This document shows positions 22,025-36,429 of a stretch of DNA of 64,000 nucleotides, piece after piece. The DNA comes from Allolobophora icterica (taxonomy: Eukaryota; Annelida; Clitellata; Crassiclitellata; Lumbricidae). Made by a program: the position numbers and the translations under genes. The stretch is taken from assembly GCA_963556255.1 (NCBI GenBank), contig OY744608.1:5577448-5641447 (forward strand). The letters run 5' to 3'. The notes under the pieces were generated by a model. It was not told where the DNA came from, ran no database searches, and worked only from the letters and a program-made list of their open reading frames with translations. The stretch's first letter is position 1, and each line of letters opens with the position of its first letter.

Positions 22025-25000
22025 GACAATTTATATGGCGCCGTAACGTGGCCATGCCGCTACAAGGGCGCCTACTAACCTTGATTCATTCTCATCGTCC
22101 TCATCCGGCCACAGTTCCTCCAGCTGGCCAGTCTGTAGTGGGGACAAGTGGACCTTGTATCCAAGGGCAAATTCAAGGTCAAGTGAACCTGGTCTCCCAG
22201 GGCAACCAAGAGGTACAAATCTGGAAGAAAACATGGAAAAAGGATTACGATTATTATTACTGTTATTATTATTTATTATAATGGTTATTAAATTTTATAA
22301 TGTGCAGTCACACATTGCATATCTAAAGTAAAAGAACTAAAGACAAGCTAGAAGCTGAAACAAGATACTTCACTTCAGGGTAGGGTAGAACAAGAAACAC
22401 GTGTTGTAGGGTCATGGAGAAGGATGTGTCACCTCAGAGTTTCTGACTTTATACAGCAGAAACAGAGATCACGGCAAAAGGCATGGCATCATATCACGTA
22501 CAAGTCGCCCTCTATTTTTTCTACCTCCGCTCTGTACTGCTTGCCCTTTATCCGGGGGCATTTCATACAAGACTCCTGAACCTCTATCCTATCCTGTTTC
22601 CAGTCTTGCACTATCCTATGACCACCAGAATTGTTTCACCGTACCAATGTCGTCTGCCATGGCTTGATTCCCCTAATTCTCTGACATGGCACTTAAACCA
22701 ACCCAACAACATGGCTCTTGTGGACTGAGCGGACAAGGTGCCAGTGAATAAGTCGGTGTTTCTGATGCAGCACCGAGAAATATTGAAGATTTACATTTAC
22801 ACATAACAAGTCTCAGCTCAGACATGCAAGCCACTGTATGAAGAAGAAAACCAACTGGTCAAGGGACATTCTGGCCTTTCTTAAATCGCTCCCTTTTAGA
22901 TCTGCTAGACATGCCACATTCAGCACCCTTGTGAGGTTCTTAACAGGTGATATAGTAAGTGTCTGCAGACATACACACATATATGCATATGTACATACAT
23001 ACATACATACATAACATAACATAACATAATTCTTTATTGTATCTCATCATAAATTGAACAAGACAGAGAATAGCAAATATACACAAAACACAAATGATGA
23101 TTGAATTTAACCAAAAAAAATTATAAAAAAGGAACATGCCTACATACATATGTGCATGCATACATACACACATAGGTACTTGCATGCATACATACATACA
23201 TGCACGCACAAATATATACAAGAAGAAGAAATGATGTATAACATACATGTTTTGTGGAAGAGTGTCATCGTTGACATGGTCCGGAGTGATATCTGCATCA
23301 GTCTCGGCTTTTTCCGAGTTCGTTGAACCAAGATGCAGATCCGAAGATATGCTGGAATTTCTGTTGAGGTTGTAGAAGAGCGTGTAACCTTCGGAGACAC
23401 CACGGCGACGACCACCATGAGCCAAGCTCACCAGATGGATCATGTTCAAGACACGACGTTTCTCATCTCTGTACAAGTTTTGCAACAGCAATCATACACC
23501 ATGCACCAAATTACAGCGCTCCTGAATAAGATTTAAACTGGTCTATCTGGCTATAAAACCCTTGCAACAAGCACTCCTAACTACCTTCAACCACTGGTTT
23601 CTCAGTACACCTCTCCCTGCAGTCTGCGGTCTTCGGTTATGGGTCTTTTGGTTGAGCCTAGATGTAGCACTGTCGTGGGCTTTCGTGCATAATGTGCATT
23701 CCATTTTACTGCCAAAGGTAGGAATCAACTACCAATGTTAATCTGTTGCTCGAACTCCTTTTCTTCTTTCAAGAAACACCTCAAAACTCAATACTTCTCT
23801 TTGGCCTTCAAACATCTGGATATCTAATTGCTCTTCACCTGGAGCCTCAGATTTGCATTTCCATGTGATTTTGCATGAGTTAATTATGTTTGTAATAATA
23901 ATAATAATAACAATAATAAACTCGTCATAACGTGCAACATTGCATGAATTCTCATACAATACAGGCGAGGAGCAAATTCTGAAATCATAACTCGATGAAT
24001 TCCACACACTTGCTGTTAACTGAAGACAAGAACTGATGGATAAGCAAACTGGAAAACATGATATCTTATTTCTATTGAGACTTCATATAAGCCTCTCATT
24101 TGAGACTTTATAAAAGCATTTCCAGTTGAGATTTTATTTAAGCAACTCCATGTCAGACTTTATAAAAGCATCTTCATTTGAGACTGTATTTCCATTTGAG
24201 ACCATATAAAACATTTTACTTGAGACTTTATAAAAGAATTTTTATTTGAGACTTTATATAAGCATCCCCATTTCAGAATTAATAAAAGCATCTTCATTTG
24301 AAACTGTATAAAAGCATTTCCATTTCAGACTGTAAACAAACATTTCCAACTGAGACTTTATAAAAGCATTTCCATTTAAGACTTTATAAAAGCATCTTCA
24401 CTTGGTCCTCACCCAGGTTCCGAGTTTTACTTGAGACTTTATAAAAGAATTTTATAAAAGCATTTCCATTTAAGACTTTATAAAAGCATCTTCACTTGGT
24501 CCTCACCCAGGTTCCGAGTTTTACTTGAGACTTTATAAAAGAATTTTTATTTGAGACTTTATATAAGCATCTTCACTTGGTTCTCACCCAGGTTCCGAGT
24601 TTCAGAATTAATAAAAGCATCTTCATTTGAAACTGTATAAAAGCATTTCCATTTCAGACTGTAAACAAACATTTCCAACTGAGACTTTATAAAAGCATTT
24701 CCATTTAAGACTTTATAAAAGCATCTTCACTTGGTCCTCACCCAGGTTCCGAGTTTTACTTGAGACTTTATAAAAGAATTTTATAAAAGCATTTCCATTT
24801 AAGACTTTATAAAAGCATCTTCACTTGGTCCTCACCCAGGTTCCGAGTTTTACTTGAGACTTTATAAAAGAATTTTTATTTGAGACTTTATATAAGCATC
24901 TTCACTTGGTTCTCACCCAGGTTCCAAGTTTCAGAATTAATAAAAGCATCTTCATTTGAAACTGTATAAAAGCATTTCCATTTCAGACTGTAAACAAACA

Positions 25001-28000
25001 TTTCCAACTGAGACTTTATAAAAGCATTTCCATTTAAGACTTTATAAAAGCATCTTCACTTGGTCCTCACCCAGGTTCCGAGTTTTACTTGAGACTTTAT
25101 AAAAGAATTTTATAAAAGCATTTCCATTTAAGACTTTATAAAAGCATCTTCACTTGGTCCTCACCCAGGTTCCGAGTTTTACTTGAGACTTTATAAAAGA
25201 ATTTTTATTTGAGACTTTATATAAGCATCTTCACTTGGTTCTCACCCAGGTTCCGAGTTTCAGAATTAATAAAAGCATCTTCATTTGAAACTGTATAAAA
25301 GCATTTCCATTTCAGACTGTAAACAAACATTTCCAACTGAGACTTTATAAAAGCATTTCCATTTAAGACTTTATAAAAGCATCTTCACTTGGTCCTCACC
25401 CAGGTTCCGAGTTTTACTTGAGACTTTATAAAAGAATTTTTATTTGAGACTTTATATAAGCATCTTCACTTGGTTCTCACCCAGGTTCCAAGTTTCAGAA
25501 TTAATAAAAGCATCTTCATTTGAAACTGTATAAAAGCATTTCCATTTCACACTGTAAACAAACATTTCCAACTGAGACTTTATAAAAGCATTTCCATTTA
25601 AGACTTTATAAAAGCATCTTCACTTGGTCCTCACCCAGGTTCCGAGTTTTACTTGAGACTTTATAAAAGAATTTTTATTTGAGACTTTATATAAGCATCT
25701 TCACTTGGTTCTCACCCAGGTTCCGAGTTTCAGAATTAATAAAAGCATCTTCATTTGAAACTGTATAAAAGCATTTCCATTTCAGACTGTAAACAAACAT
25801 TTCCAACTGAGACTTTATAAAAGCATTTCCATTTAAGACTTTATAAAAGCATCTTCACTTGGTCCTCACCCAGGTTCCGAGTTTTACTTGAGACTTTATA
25901 AAAGAATTTTATAAAAGCATTTCCATTTAAGACTTTATAAAAGCATCTTCACTTGGTCCTCACCCAGGTTCCGAGTTTTACTTGAGACTTTATAAAAGAA
26001 TTTTTATTTGAGACTTTATATAAGCATCTTCACTTGGTTCTCACCCAGGTTCCGAGTTTCAGAATTAATAAAAGCATCTTCATTTGAAACTGTATAAAAG
26101 CATTTCCATTTCAGACTGTAAACAAACATTTCCAACTGAGACTTTATAAAAGCATTTCCATTTAAGACTTTATAAAAGCATCTTCACTTGGTCCTCACCC
26201 AGGTTCCGAGTTTTACTTGAGACTTTATAAAAGAATTTTATAAAAGCATTTCCATTTAAGACTTTATAAAAGCATCTTCACTTGGTCCTCACCCAGGTTC
26301 CGAGTTTTACTTGAGACTTTATAAAAGAATTTTTATTTGAGACTTTATATAAGCATCTTCACTTGGTTCTCACCCAGGTTCCAAGTTTCAGAATTAATAA
26401 AAGCATCTTCATTTGAAACTGTATAAAAGCATTTCCATTTCAGACTGTAAACAAACATTTCCAACTGAGACTTTATAAAAGCATTTCCATTTAAGACTTT
26501 ATAAAAGCATCTTCACTTGGTCCTCACCCAGGTTCCGAGTTTTACTTGAGACTTTATAAAAGAATTTTATAAAAGCATTTCCATTTAAGACTTTATAAAA
26601 GCATCTTCACTTGGTCCTCACCCAGGTTCCGAGTTTTACTTGAGACTTTATAAAAGAATTTTTATTTGAGACTTTATATAAGCATCTTCACTTGGTTCTC
26701 ACCCAGGTTCCGAGTTTCAGAATTAATAAAAGCATCTTCATTTGAAACTGTATAAAAGCATTTCCATTTCAGACTGTAAACAAACATTTCCAACTGAGAC
26801 TTTATAAAAGCATTTCCATTTAAGACTTTATAAAAGCATCTTCACTTGGTCCTCACCCAGGTTCCGAGTTTTACTTGAGACTTTATAAAAGAATTTTTAT
26901 TTGAGACTTTATATAAGCATCTTCACTTGGTTCTCACCCAGGTTCCAAGTTTCAGAATTAATAAAAGCATCTTCATTTGAAACTGTATAAAAGCATTTCC
27001 ATTTCACACTGTAAACAAACATTTCCAACTGAGACTTTATAAAAGCATTTCCATTTAAGACTTTATAAAAGCATCTTCACTTGGTCCTCACCCAGGTTCC
27101 GAGTTTTACTTGAGACTTAATAAAAGAATTTTATAAAAGCATTTCCATTTAAGACTTTATAAAAGCATCTTCACTTGGTCCTCACCCAGGTTACGAGTTT
27201 TACTTGAGACTTTATAAAAGAATTTTTATTTGAGACTTTATATAAGCATCTTCACTTGGTTCTCACCCAGGTTCCGAGTTTCAGAATTAATAAAAGCATC
27301 TTCATTTGAAACTGTATAAAAGCATTTCCATTTCAGACTGTAAACAAACATTTCCAACTGAGACTTTATAAAAGCATTTCCATTTAAGACTTTATAAAAG
27401 CATCTTCACTTGGTCCTCACCCAGGTTCCGAGTTTTACTTGAGACTTTATAAAAGAATTTTAAAAAAGCATTTCCATTTAAGACTTTATAAAAGCATCTT
27501 CACTTGGTCCTCACCCAGGTTCCGAGTTTTACTTGAGACTTTATAAAAGAATTTTTATTTGAGACTTTATATAAGCATCTTCACTTGGTTCTCACCCAGG
27601 TTCCGAGTTTCAGAATTAATAAAAGCATCTTCATTTGAAACTGTATAAAAGCATTTCCATTTCAGACTGTAAACAAACATTTCCAACTGAGACTTTATAA
27701 AAGCATTTCCATTTAAGACTTTATAAAAGCATCTTCACTTGGTCCTCACCCAGGTTCCGAGTTCTTCCGCTGCCTCAATCGCAAACGAATCGATTCCTCA
27801 ATTTCAGATGAGATGGACTGCCGTGCAACGTAAGGAGAGTTTGGCGTGCTCAAGTGGCGAAGGACTTTTGGCTTGTGCTCGTGACGTAGGGAAGCATTTT
27901 CCGCCTTCTGTTCTTCCAGTAACACACGGTACTCCTGATACAAGCACTCCATCTCTTTCAGCTGCAGTAGAAAGAATAACTCCATTCACCCAAGTTTTAA

Positions 28001-28398
28001 AAAGATTTACCATTCCTCTGGAAGCCAGAGCCATGGCCTGAAAATCAGTCATATGCTAAAACTGCTTGCGAGGGTCACAGCAGGTGATTGCTAGAGCTCT
28101 TGTCCTGTAATGTGATGAGCGTAGAGCTTAAGCTGGGGCAGTCACTGTTCGGGACCTTGAGCAATACATTCAATTACAACTGCTCGGCGCCCTTGAAGTG
28201 CTATTGTATCAAATGAACTTCCACCTGGCTTTCGGACTTTGACCAGACTTTTCCAATGGATGATGATTTTTGACTGTTACTTGAAGCGCCATCGACTAAT
28301 GAATTTCGATGGCTGGGTTAACTACTTGGAATAGCCTTACTCTACATCAGAATCTAGGAGAGTCACTGCACCAAGGCCACAGTTGCAAGAGCCAAAAC

Positions 28399-28431
<33 letters not shown>

Positions 28432-31400
28432 AAGACAGATAGACAGACAGAGATGGGAATATATTTAGAGTGAAATGCACAAACAGATCTCACCTTATGC
28501 TTGAGATCAACAATAGACAGATAGACAGACAGAGATAGGAATATATTTAGAGTGAAATGCACAAACAGATCTCACCTTACGCTTGAGATCAACAATAGAC
28601 AGATAGACAGACAGAGATGGGAATATATTTAGAGTGAAATGCACAAACAGATCTCACCTTACGCTTGAGATCAACAATAGACAGATAGACAGACAGAGAT
28701 GGGAATATATTTAGAGTGAAATGCACAAACAGATCTCACCTTACGCTTGAGATCAACAATAGACAGATAGACAGACAGAGATGGGAATATATTTACAGTG
28801 AAATGCACAAACAGATCTCACCTTACGCTTGAGATCAACAATAGACAGATAGACAGACAGAGATGGGAATATATTTAGAGTGAAATGCACAAACAGATCT
28901 CACCTTACGCTTGAGATCAACAATAGACAGATAGACAGACAGAGATGGGAATATATTTAGAGTGAAATGCACAAACAGATCTCACCTTACGCTTGAGATC
29001 AACAATAGACAGATAGACAGACAGAGATGGGAATATATTTAGAGTGAAATGCACAAACAGATCTCACCTTACGCTTGAGATCAACAATAGACAGATAGAC
29101 AGACAGAGATGGGAATATATTTAGAGTGAAATGCACAAACAGATCTCACCTTACGCTTGAGATCAACAATAGACAGATAGACAGACAGAGATGGGAATAT
29201 ATTTAGAGTGAAATGCACAAACAGATCTCACCTTACGCTTGAGATCAACAATAGACAGATAGACAGACAGAGATGGGAATATATTTAGAGTGAAATGCAC
29301 AAACAGATCTCACCTTACGCTTGAGATCAACAATAGACAGATAGACAGACAGAGATGGGAATATATTTAGAGTGAAATGCACAAACAGATCTCACCTTAC
29401 GCTTGAGATCAACAATAGACAGATAGACAGACACAGATGGGAATATATTTAGAGTGAAATGCACAAACAGATCTCACCTTACGCTTGAGATCAACAATAG
29501 ACAGATAGACAGACAGAGATGGGAATATATTTAGAGTGAAATGCACAAACAGATCTCACCTTACGCTTGAGATCAACAATAGACAGATAGACAGACAGAG
29601 ATGGGAATATATTTAGAGTGAAATGCACAAACAGATCTCACCTTACGCTTGAGATCAACAATTTCGTCTTTGCTCCTATGAAGGTGATTTACCAACTCTT
29701 CGTTCTCAACCATGCCCTAAAATATAAAATTACTTGCGATTTTAAAACTCAGCAGTCAGAAAATTATCACTGTTCAAATGATTCATTCATTCATTCACTC
29801 GAGTATTTATATAGCACCTCTTCAAGGGGGCTATTCAGAGGTGCTCCCGACTCCAGCACGGCCAAATTTCTCCCTTCCCGAATTAGATGTGGCTTAGCCA
29901 ACCTGGACATTTAACAATTCCCTCAAGCTATTTTCAAACATGAGGGATCATATGTACCTCGGGACTCAAAAAAATAATAACTACTCATAATGTAAATTCT
30001 GATATAAACTTACCATACTCAAGACAATAGAAGCAAACTGAAAACAATTACTTCGTTGTGGCAAATTTCCAGATGACAAATCCGCTGCTGCTGGTCATCG
30101 AATTCGTCTCGGAGTTCCAGAATTTCCTCCTCTTTCGATGCCAACTGGACTTCCAGCAACTGCAAGGATTTGAGCAACCCGTTCAGGTCAGCCACCTGTT
30201 GCTTCGACTCTTCCACTTCCTCTTCCAGTACCTTCTTATCAATTAACAATTCGGCCACTCTTGCCTCGAGTTCTGCATTCTCTGCCACCTTAGCATCAAG
30301 TTTCCGCATGAGTGCTTCTCCGTCGACGCAGATGCTGCTCCGCCGAAGAGGATCGGTCCTGTTGTAAAGTAACGTACAACGTACTGCAAGGAATCTAGAT
30401 TACAGGATTAGTAACTCACCAAAAAAATTGTATATTCGATTGCGTCCTTACCCACAGAATCTGATGTCGCCCCAATTCTATTTTTACTTCTGATATTAAG
30501 ACAACTACCAATATAATCCAATGTAAACTAATCTAATGGCTTCGTTATCATAATGTCCAAGACATCAGTTGAAAGTCACCTTCAACAAAATCTTAATAAA
30601 AATCTGAATCTATTGGAGAAGTCAACGAGAAACATAATAGCAACCGTTCCTTTGCTTTAGGTAAACATACTTTCTCTTTAGTGACATTGCATCACAGCAA
30701 AGATGATCTGCAACACCCTCTCCTTTATCCAGGCTTTGGACTGGCAATACCTGGACGGCCGTGCTCAATTTTATCGTTGAGGAAAATGTAGACAAAACGC
30801 TTACAGATACAAACACTACAGTAAATTGCAATTGTAATCATAAACTCCAAACTTCTAATGCACCACTTATGGTTAGAGTGCTCAGCTTGCAACACAGAGT
30901 GAAGGCCCAGGCCTCCACTCAGGCCGTCACCGTGTAAGGACTCGATCAAGTCCTACATTCACAATTACTCTGCACTCTGTTGTATGGTCATATGTGCACT
31001 TTTGAACTTTGGAAGGAAGGCAATATAAAATGCAAATCTATTGTATTGTATAACTATATTGCGTTGGAAGACAGTGGCTGAATGATTAGAGCATTCACCT
31101 TGCAACATGAAGATTATGGGTTCGAGCCTCCAACAACACAGAACTTCATTGTGTGGGGACCTACTGTAGAGCAAGTCCTTTATACACACAATTGCACTGC
31201 ACCATTGATTGACGCTTGGGTCATCTGTCAAGTCTATTGCCCCCTTAGTGTTAGTCCAAGTGGTGTTATGCCCTCATTTAGTGTTTACTTGGTGTGCCTT
31301 TGTTTCTTTTTCCTTCAAATCTTGCATACTGGATTTAACTGATACTGGTAAACTCAAACAGATTCTTGTGTATGTTTGACTTATCAATGAATAGTAACAT

Positions 31401-34400
31401 TTACATGAACTGTTTTGCGAGAGGCTCTTCCTTTATCCGATCTACTTCTTCATCCATTTCATTTCTGTGCCGGAGAATTCTTTGCAGATGAGTCCTTTCG
31501 TGTCTAAGCTTTGCAATCTGTAGAAAACAATTGGCAACTTCCTAGCACTGCTATGCAATGATACACGTGGAACAGGGGTTCCCAACCTGGGGTGCGAGAT
31601 GGTATTTCAGGGGGTTCGACAAAGAGGGAAAGTATGTTACCATTGTACTGAATTTTTTACTGTTTACAATTTTTTCGAATTGCTCAGTTTATATTTGCAT
31701 TTTATGCACTGAGTTAAAAGCTTATTTTTTAGTTCAATTTGTTCACCTGCAGTACTGTATGAGTGTATGTGGTTCAGTCTGTGGTTGCAAAAATAGAAAT
31801 TTGACTTATTCATCTTCAAATGTGATATTAATTTTGTAGGGGGCGCAAAACTTAATCAAACATTTCCTACAGGTGCAGGGCCTAAAAAGGTTGGGAACCT
31901 CTTACGTAGAATCGATTAATTGTAATGTTATGTAAGTAATAAATTGTAAATTGCAAATTTATATAGCGCCACTTCACGAGGAACAAATCAGAGGCACTCC
32001 AGGCTAACAGAACAAAACCACAATTGAACAGAATGGATTTCAAGTGCTGAGGAAAATGAGGCAGAGAGACCAAGAAGCGCAAGTCACAGTGACTGCTCTT
32101 CTATCTCAAGGTCTTGCTATTCTGACTTGGTGTAAAATCAGTTGTAATTTTAATCCAACATTTATAAAGCACCACTTCAAGAAAACACTCATCAGTGGCA
32201 CTCCTGATCCGAACCAAATTACTGAGAAATAATTAAATAATTTAATAATTAAAACGAATAATATATCTTTGCTCCGATCATTCATTCATTGTCCAACAAA
32301 ATACTATTTTTAAGGTTTTGACAATTATTAATTAAAAGTGAAGATCGTACCTGTTCTTGGGCCTCGGACAGCTGAGATTTGAGGCTTTTATTGTCCTGTA
32401 GCAGACTGTCGATGTAAGAGAGGCTGGTATGACCGAGTGCTTCCAGCATCTTCTCTTCAGATCTCTGTCAAATTAAGAATATAACATACCTCTTCACTCG
32501 CGCTTTTGACTGCACATTGGCAATGACTCGCAAATTAACTCCTTATAAACTTAAGTAAAGTAAGGAAAGACATGGGAACATAACGCCTAATTCTGTGTAG
32601 GTCACGAATGAAGAATATACGACGACTGTATGTAATATATGACGAATATACGACGACTTACAAATACTGTTTACATGGTCAGTGAGAGACATGGTAGGAT
32701 TGAAAACAACGGTTAAGTTACAAGTAGTATCTGCCAGCTCAACAATTGAGTCACCAAGTCTCAATGACCTAAGGCAATCAAAATTTTAAGTTGGCGTGGA
32801 ATCCACCATAGTAGAAATTCAGTCTTTAATGGGTTAAGGAGCAGTCCATTGGCAGCCATCCAACACTGTACCACATCAATGGCAGCACCGAGCAGACTTA
32901 TTGGTGGCCAAGCAATCCTGATACTGATAAGTTTGAAGCCGAGTACGAAATGACTAAAGCACTGAGCATATACACGGAGAGAATTCCAAAATTTTGGTCC
33001 AACAGCAAAAAAGCTTGTTCACTTAAGACAGTTATAGCCTTGGGTATGACTGAAGATAGGCAGTCAGATGACCTTTGTTGAATAAATGCCTTAAATAACT
33101 GCCTTACAAAAGATCATTTCATTTTCTTCCTCACCGTTGCAGCCGACACATCTAATCCGCAAGATGTTCGATGTTGAGGTGTACTCCACAATTTCTCTGG
33201 AAAAATTTACAAGTAACATTTAGGCTACTAGTCTAACAAATACAGTGCTCTCATAAACACAAGTCATGTATGTATGTATATGTGTATGTATCAGAGCACT
33301 TGTTTAGTGCTCTGATACATACATACATATGTATGTATAAACTTATGTCATTCTTCATCTTTGGTGCAATTGCCAATCGTGCCAATGCATTGGTTGAGTG
33401 CTAAAGGTCTGCGTGAGACTGCCAGTGGAGACCTTCTCCAGGACTTTTTTCAAGTATACAAGCATCATTTACATACAGACAGATCTGTCATTCTTTTCTA
33501 ACTCTAGCATCGGTCAAGATACCAAGATGTGCTTTCAAACGTGCCTCAGCACTTTAATGACGAGCTTGTACTCAAATGTATGGAAAACTAATCCCTCTTG
33601 TCGTTAAAAGGTTAGAAAACATTGCAGAAATACCTAGATACATAGACAAGCACTGATTGTAAGCAATCAGTAATAGCATTCACAGTAGTTATTACCAAGA
33701 ACTTCAGAAGTAATTCACGATTACATTACATTACAACAGAATACTCAGACACCGAATAGCACTGCACCAGTTCTTTAACCGACAATAAGTCATCATATTA
33801 TATTACAATAATACAATTACTTAAACAGTGCATTCCAGTACACAATTAACAACAAACGTCATTATAACCAATACATACAATTACTTAGTGAATGACAGGG
33901 AATAGTGCAGTAAACACCGGAAACTGCAATGCAAAAAGTATCTAATCTATCCAGGAGCGTCTACACCATAGAAACCTTGGAGCAAATGCTCCATTCAAGA
34001 AATGGGGGGAAAGATTTATCAGTGTGTGTGCCACCATTTTAGGGGGGGGACGGGGAGGGGGAAGAAGAGGGAAAAAGACGTTGCTCCAATGACTTAGGGG
34101 GGATAGACGCCCCTGAATCTATCCACAACTACTGGTATACAGAATTTATTTACAAAATCAGGCAATCAATCTGAATTTCATCTACAATACATTGCAAAGA
34201 ACTCTGAAATCCAATTACATACTGAATACCAGTTACTACCATTATTACAAATTTATCAAGAGCCACTATCTGTTGACTAAGAAGCATCAATCGATGGTGC
34301 TGAGCAATTGTCAGCAAAGGACTTACTCATGATCCCTATACAGTAACTGTCTCAGAGGAGGCTTGTAACCTGTAATCTCCGCGCTACTAGATGAGCACTC

Positions 34401-35133
34401 TGACCAATTGGCTACTGTGTCCCAAAGTGCAACACTACTCCAAATACCCACTAACAGTAAAGCTGCAATATGCAAATTACCCAATCTTTGGCAACTAAAT
34501 TGAACAATCTGTTGCACTGTAAGTATGTTTCAAGATACTTAATATAGTACCTTTTAAGTATCTCACAAAAGCGCTGCACATATGGCTATCTGACTGATCT
34601 AACCAACTGCATTTTAAGACAGTTTGACAACAGGCTGGACCTGCAACACTGCGATTATCAGCATTGCATTGTAAACAACTACTTAGAGCCAATACCTACC
34701 TTGACCACGGTTCATAATGTAATGTTCAGCACACACGAAGACTTCAATATAATCCTTGAAAACTACAGAAGGCACAATCCTTGAAGACCCCAAAGAGTAA
34801 AGTTACTTTCTCAACCTGTTAACGCATTTCTGATGAACTTACTGGACCCGAAGCACAGCGCTTATCTGCGTTGTTTACAGCAAAGTGCATTTCATTTCAA
34901 CACACAAAGTCTAAGAAGTGAGGCTTCACAAGCCAGAGCTCTTGACCAACTAAGTTTTTATAGAGTCGTGGCTCGACCAATCTACAGATCAGACTTTTCT
35001 GAATTCCAATTGGCTGCGGCACAGAGCAATCATGTTTTTACCAGTAACTACTTATAGATAATCAATTCACTCTTTTCTCCTGCACTCAAGTGGCTACTCA
35101 AGTTCTCACATTATAACAAGACGTAATCGTTTG

Positions 35134-35198
<65 letters not shown>

Positions 35199-36336
35199 GC
35201 GTGTGTGTGTATTATATATATCATATATAAAAATTATAAGTGCCCCGGTTTAAAAAGAACGATGATAAGAAGGATAAAATGCACGTGGTTATCTGTTCAA
35301 AAATCTCAAAAATGGAGCTCATATATGATCTAAATATAACGCTCCAGCAAGAAAAATAAATAAACATATGCATACTGTATACTTACGCATTTTTGTATAC
35401 TAATGCATTTCGTTTGTACAATGTATGCATTTCGTTTGTATACTTAAATGCATTTCGTTTGTATACTTGTATGCATTTCGTTTGTATACTTGTATGCATT
35501 CCGTTTGTATACTTGTATGCACTTCGTTTGTATACTTGTATGCATTTTTGTATACGAATGCATTTCTTTTGTATACTTGTATGCATTTTTGTATACTATT
35601 GCTTCTCTGTTGTATACTGTATTCCGACGTTATACGTTCCAGGTCAAGATTCACAGGTCAGGCAGGCAGGCAGACACTTGTACGGCTCTGATGGTATGAG
35701 ATTCAAAATTGGATGGCAAAAGAGGTTGGGGAATAGAAGGAATGAGGTCGGATATGTGGAAAAAGAGTGTTTTCGGTTTGAGTGAAAGACATGCAGAGAT
35801 TGAAAGAAGTGGAGTTGTGGCGAGTTTGCATTGGTTGCAAATCAGGCTGGAATTTATTCCAGAGAGGCAGAGTACCTAGGGCTATGAAGTGATTATTCGC
35901 AAAGGATTCACTTAATTATCTATAATGTGCCTATATAGGTGTGTTACCATGCATATATAATATATATATAAACACACACGCATATATAATATATATAAAC
36001 ACACACACATCATATGTACAATGTTGGATAGTTACTTTTCAAAAGTAACTAGTTACAGTATCTAGTTACTGGAGAAGAAAAAGTAACTAGTTACCTACAA
36101 ATAGTTACTTTAAAAAGTAACTAGTAACTGGTTAGCTTTACTTTGAAAAAAGTAACAAAGCATTTTTAGTTACTGTAAGTTACTATATTTGCAACTTGAA
36201 TTTTCAGCTCCCTCCATGATGAGGTTAGACTTAGAAAGCGACGAATAAAAGAAAAGGGTTCAGAGACATGAGCACAAAAGGAAATGTCCGGGACAATTTA
36301 ACGCACATGAAACAAAGAATTTGCAGGTTGATGATA

Positions 36337-36429
<93 letters not shown>

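Noticed and set aside
28400..29662. Regular 82-bp repeats resembling a CRISPR array
   Set aside because: There are no unique spacers. The whole unit is repeated, it lies in a eukaryotic intron, and it contains the neighbouring exon end.
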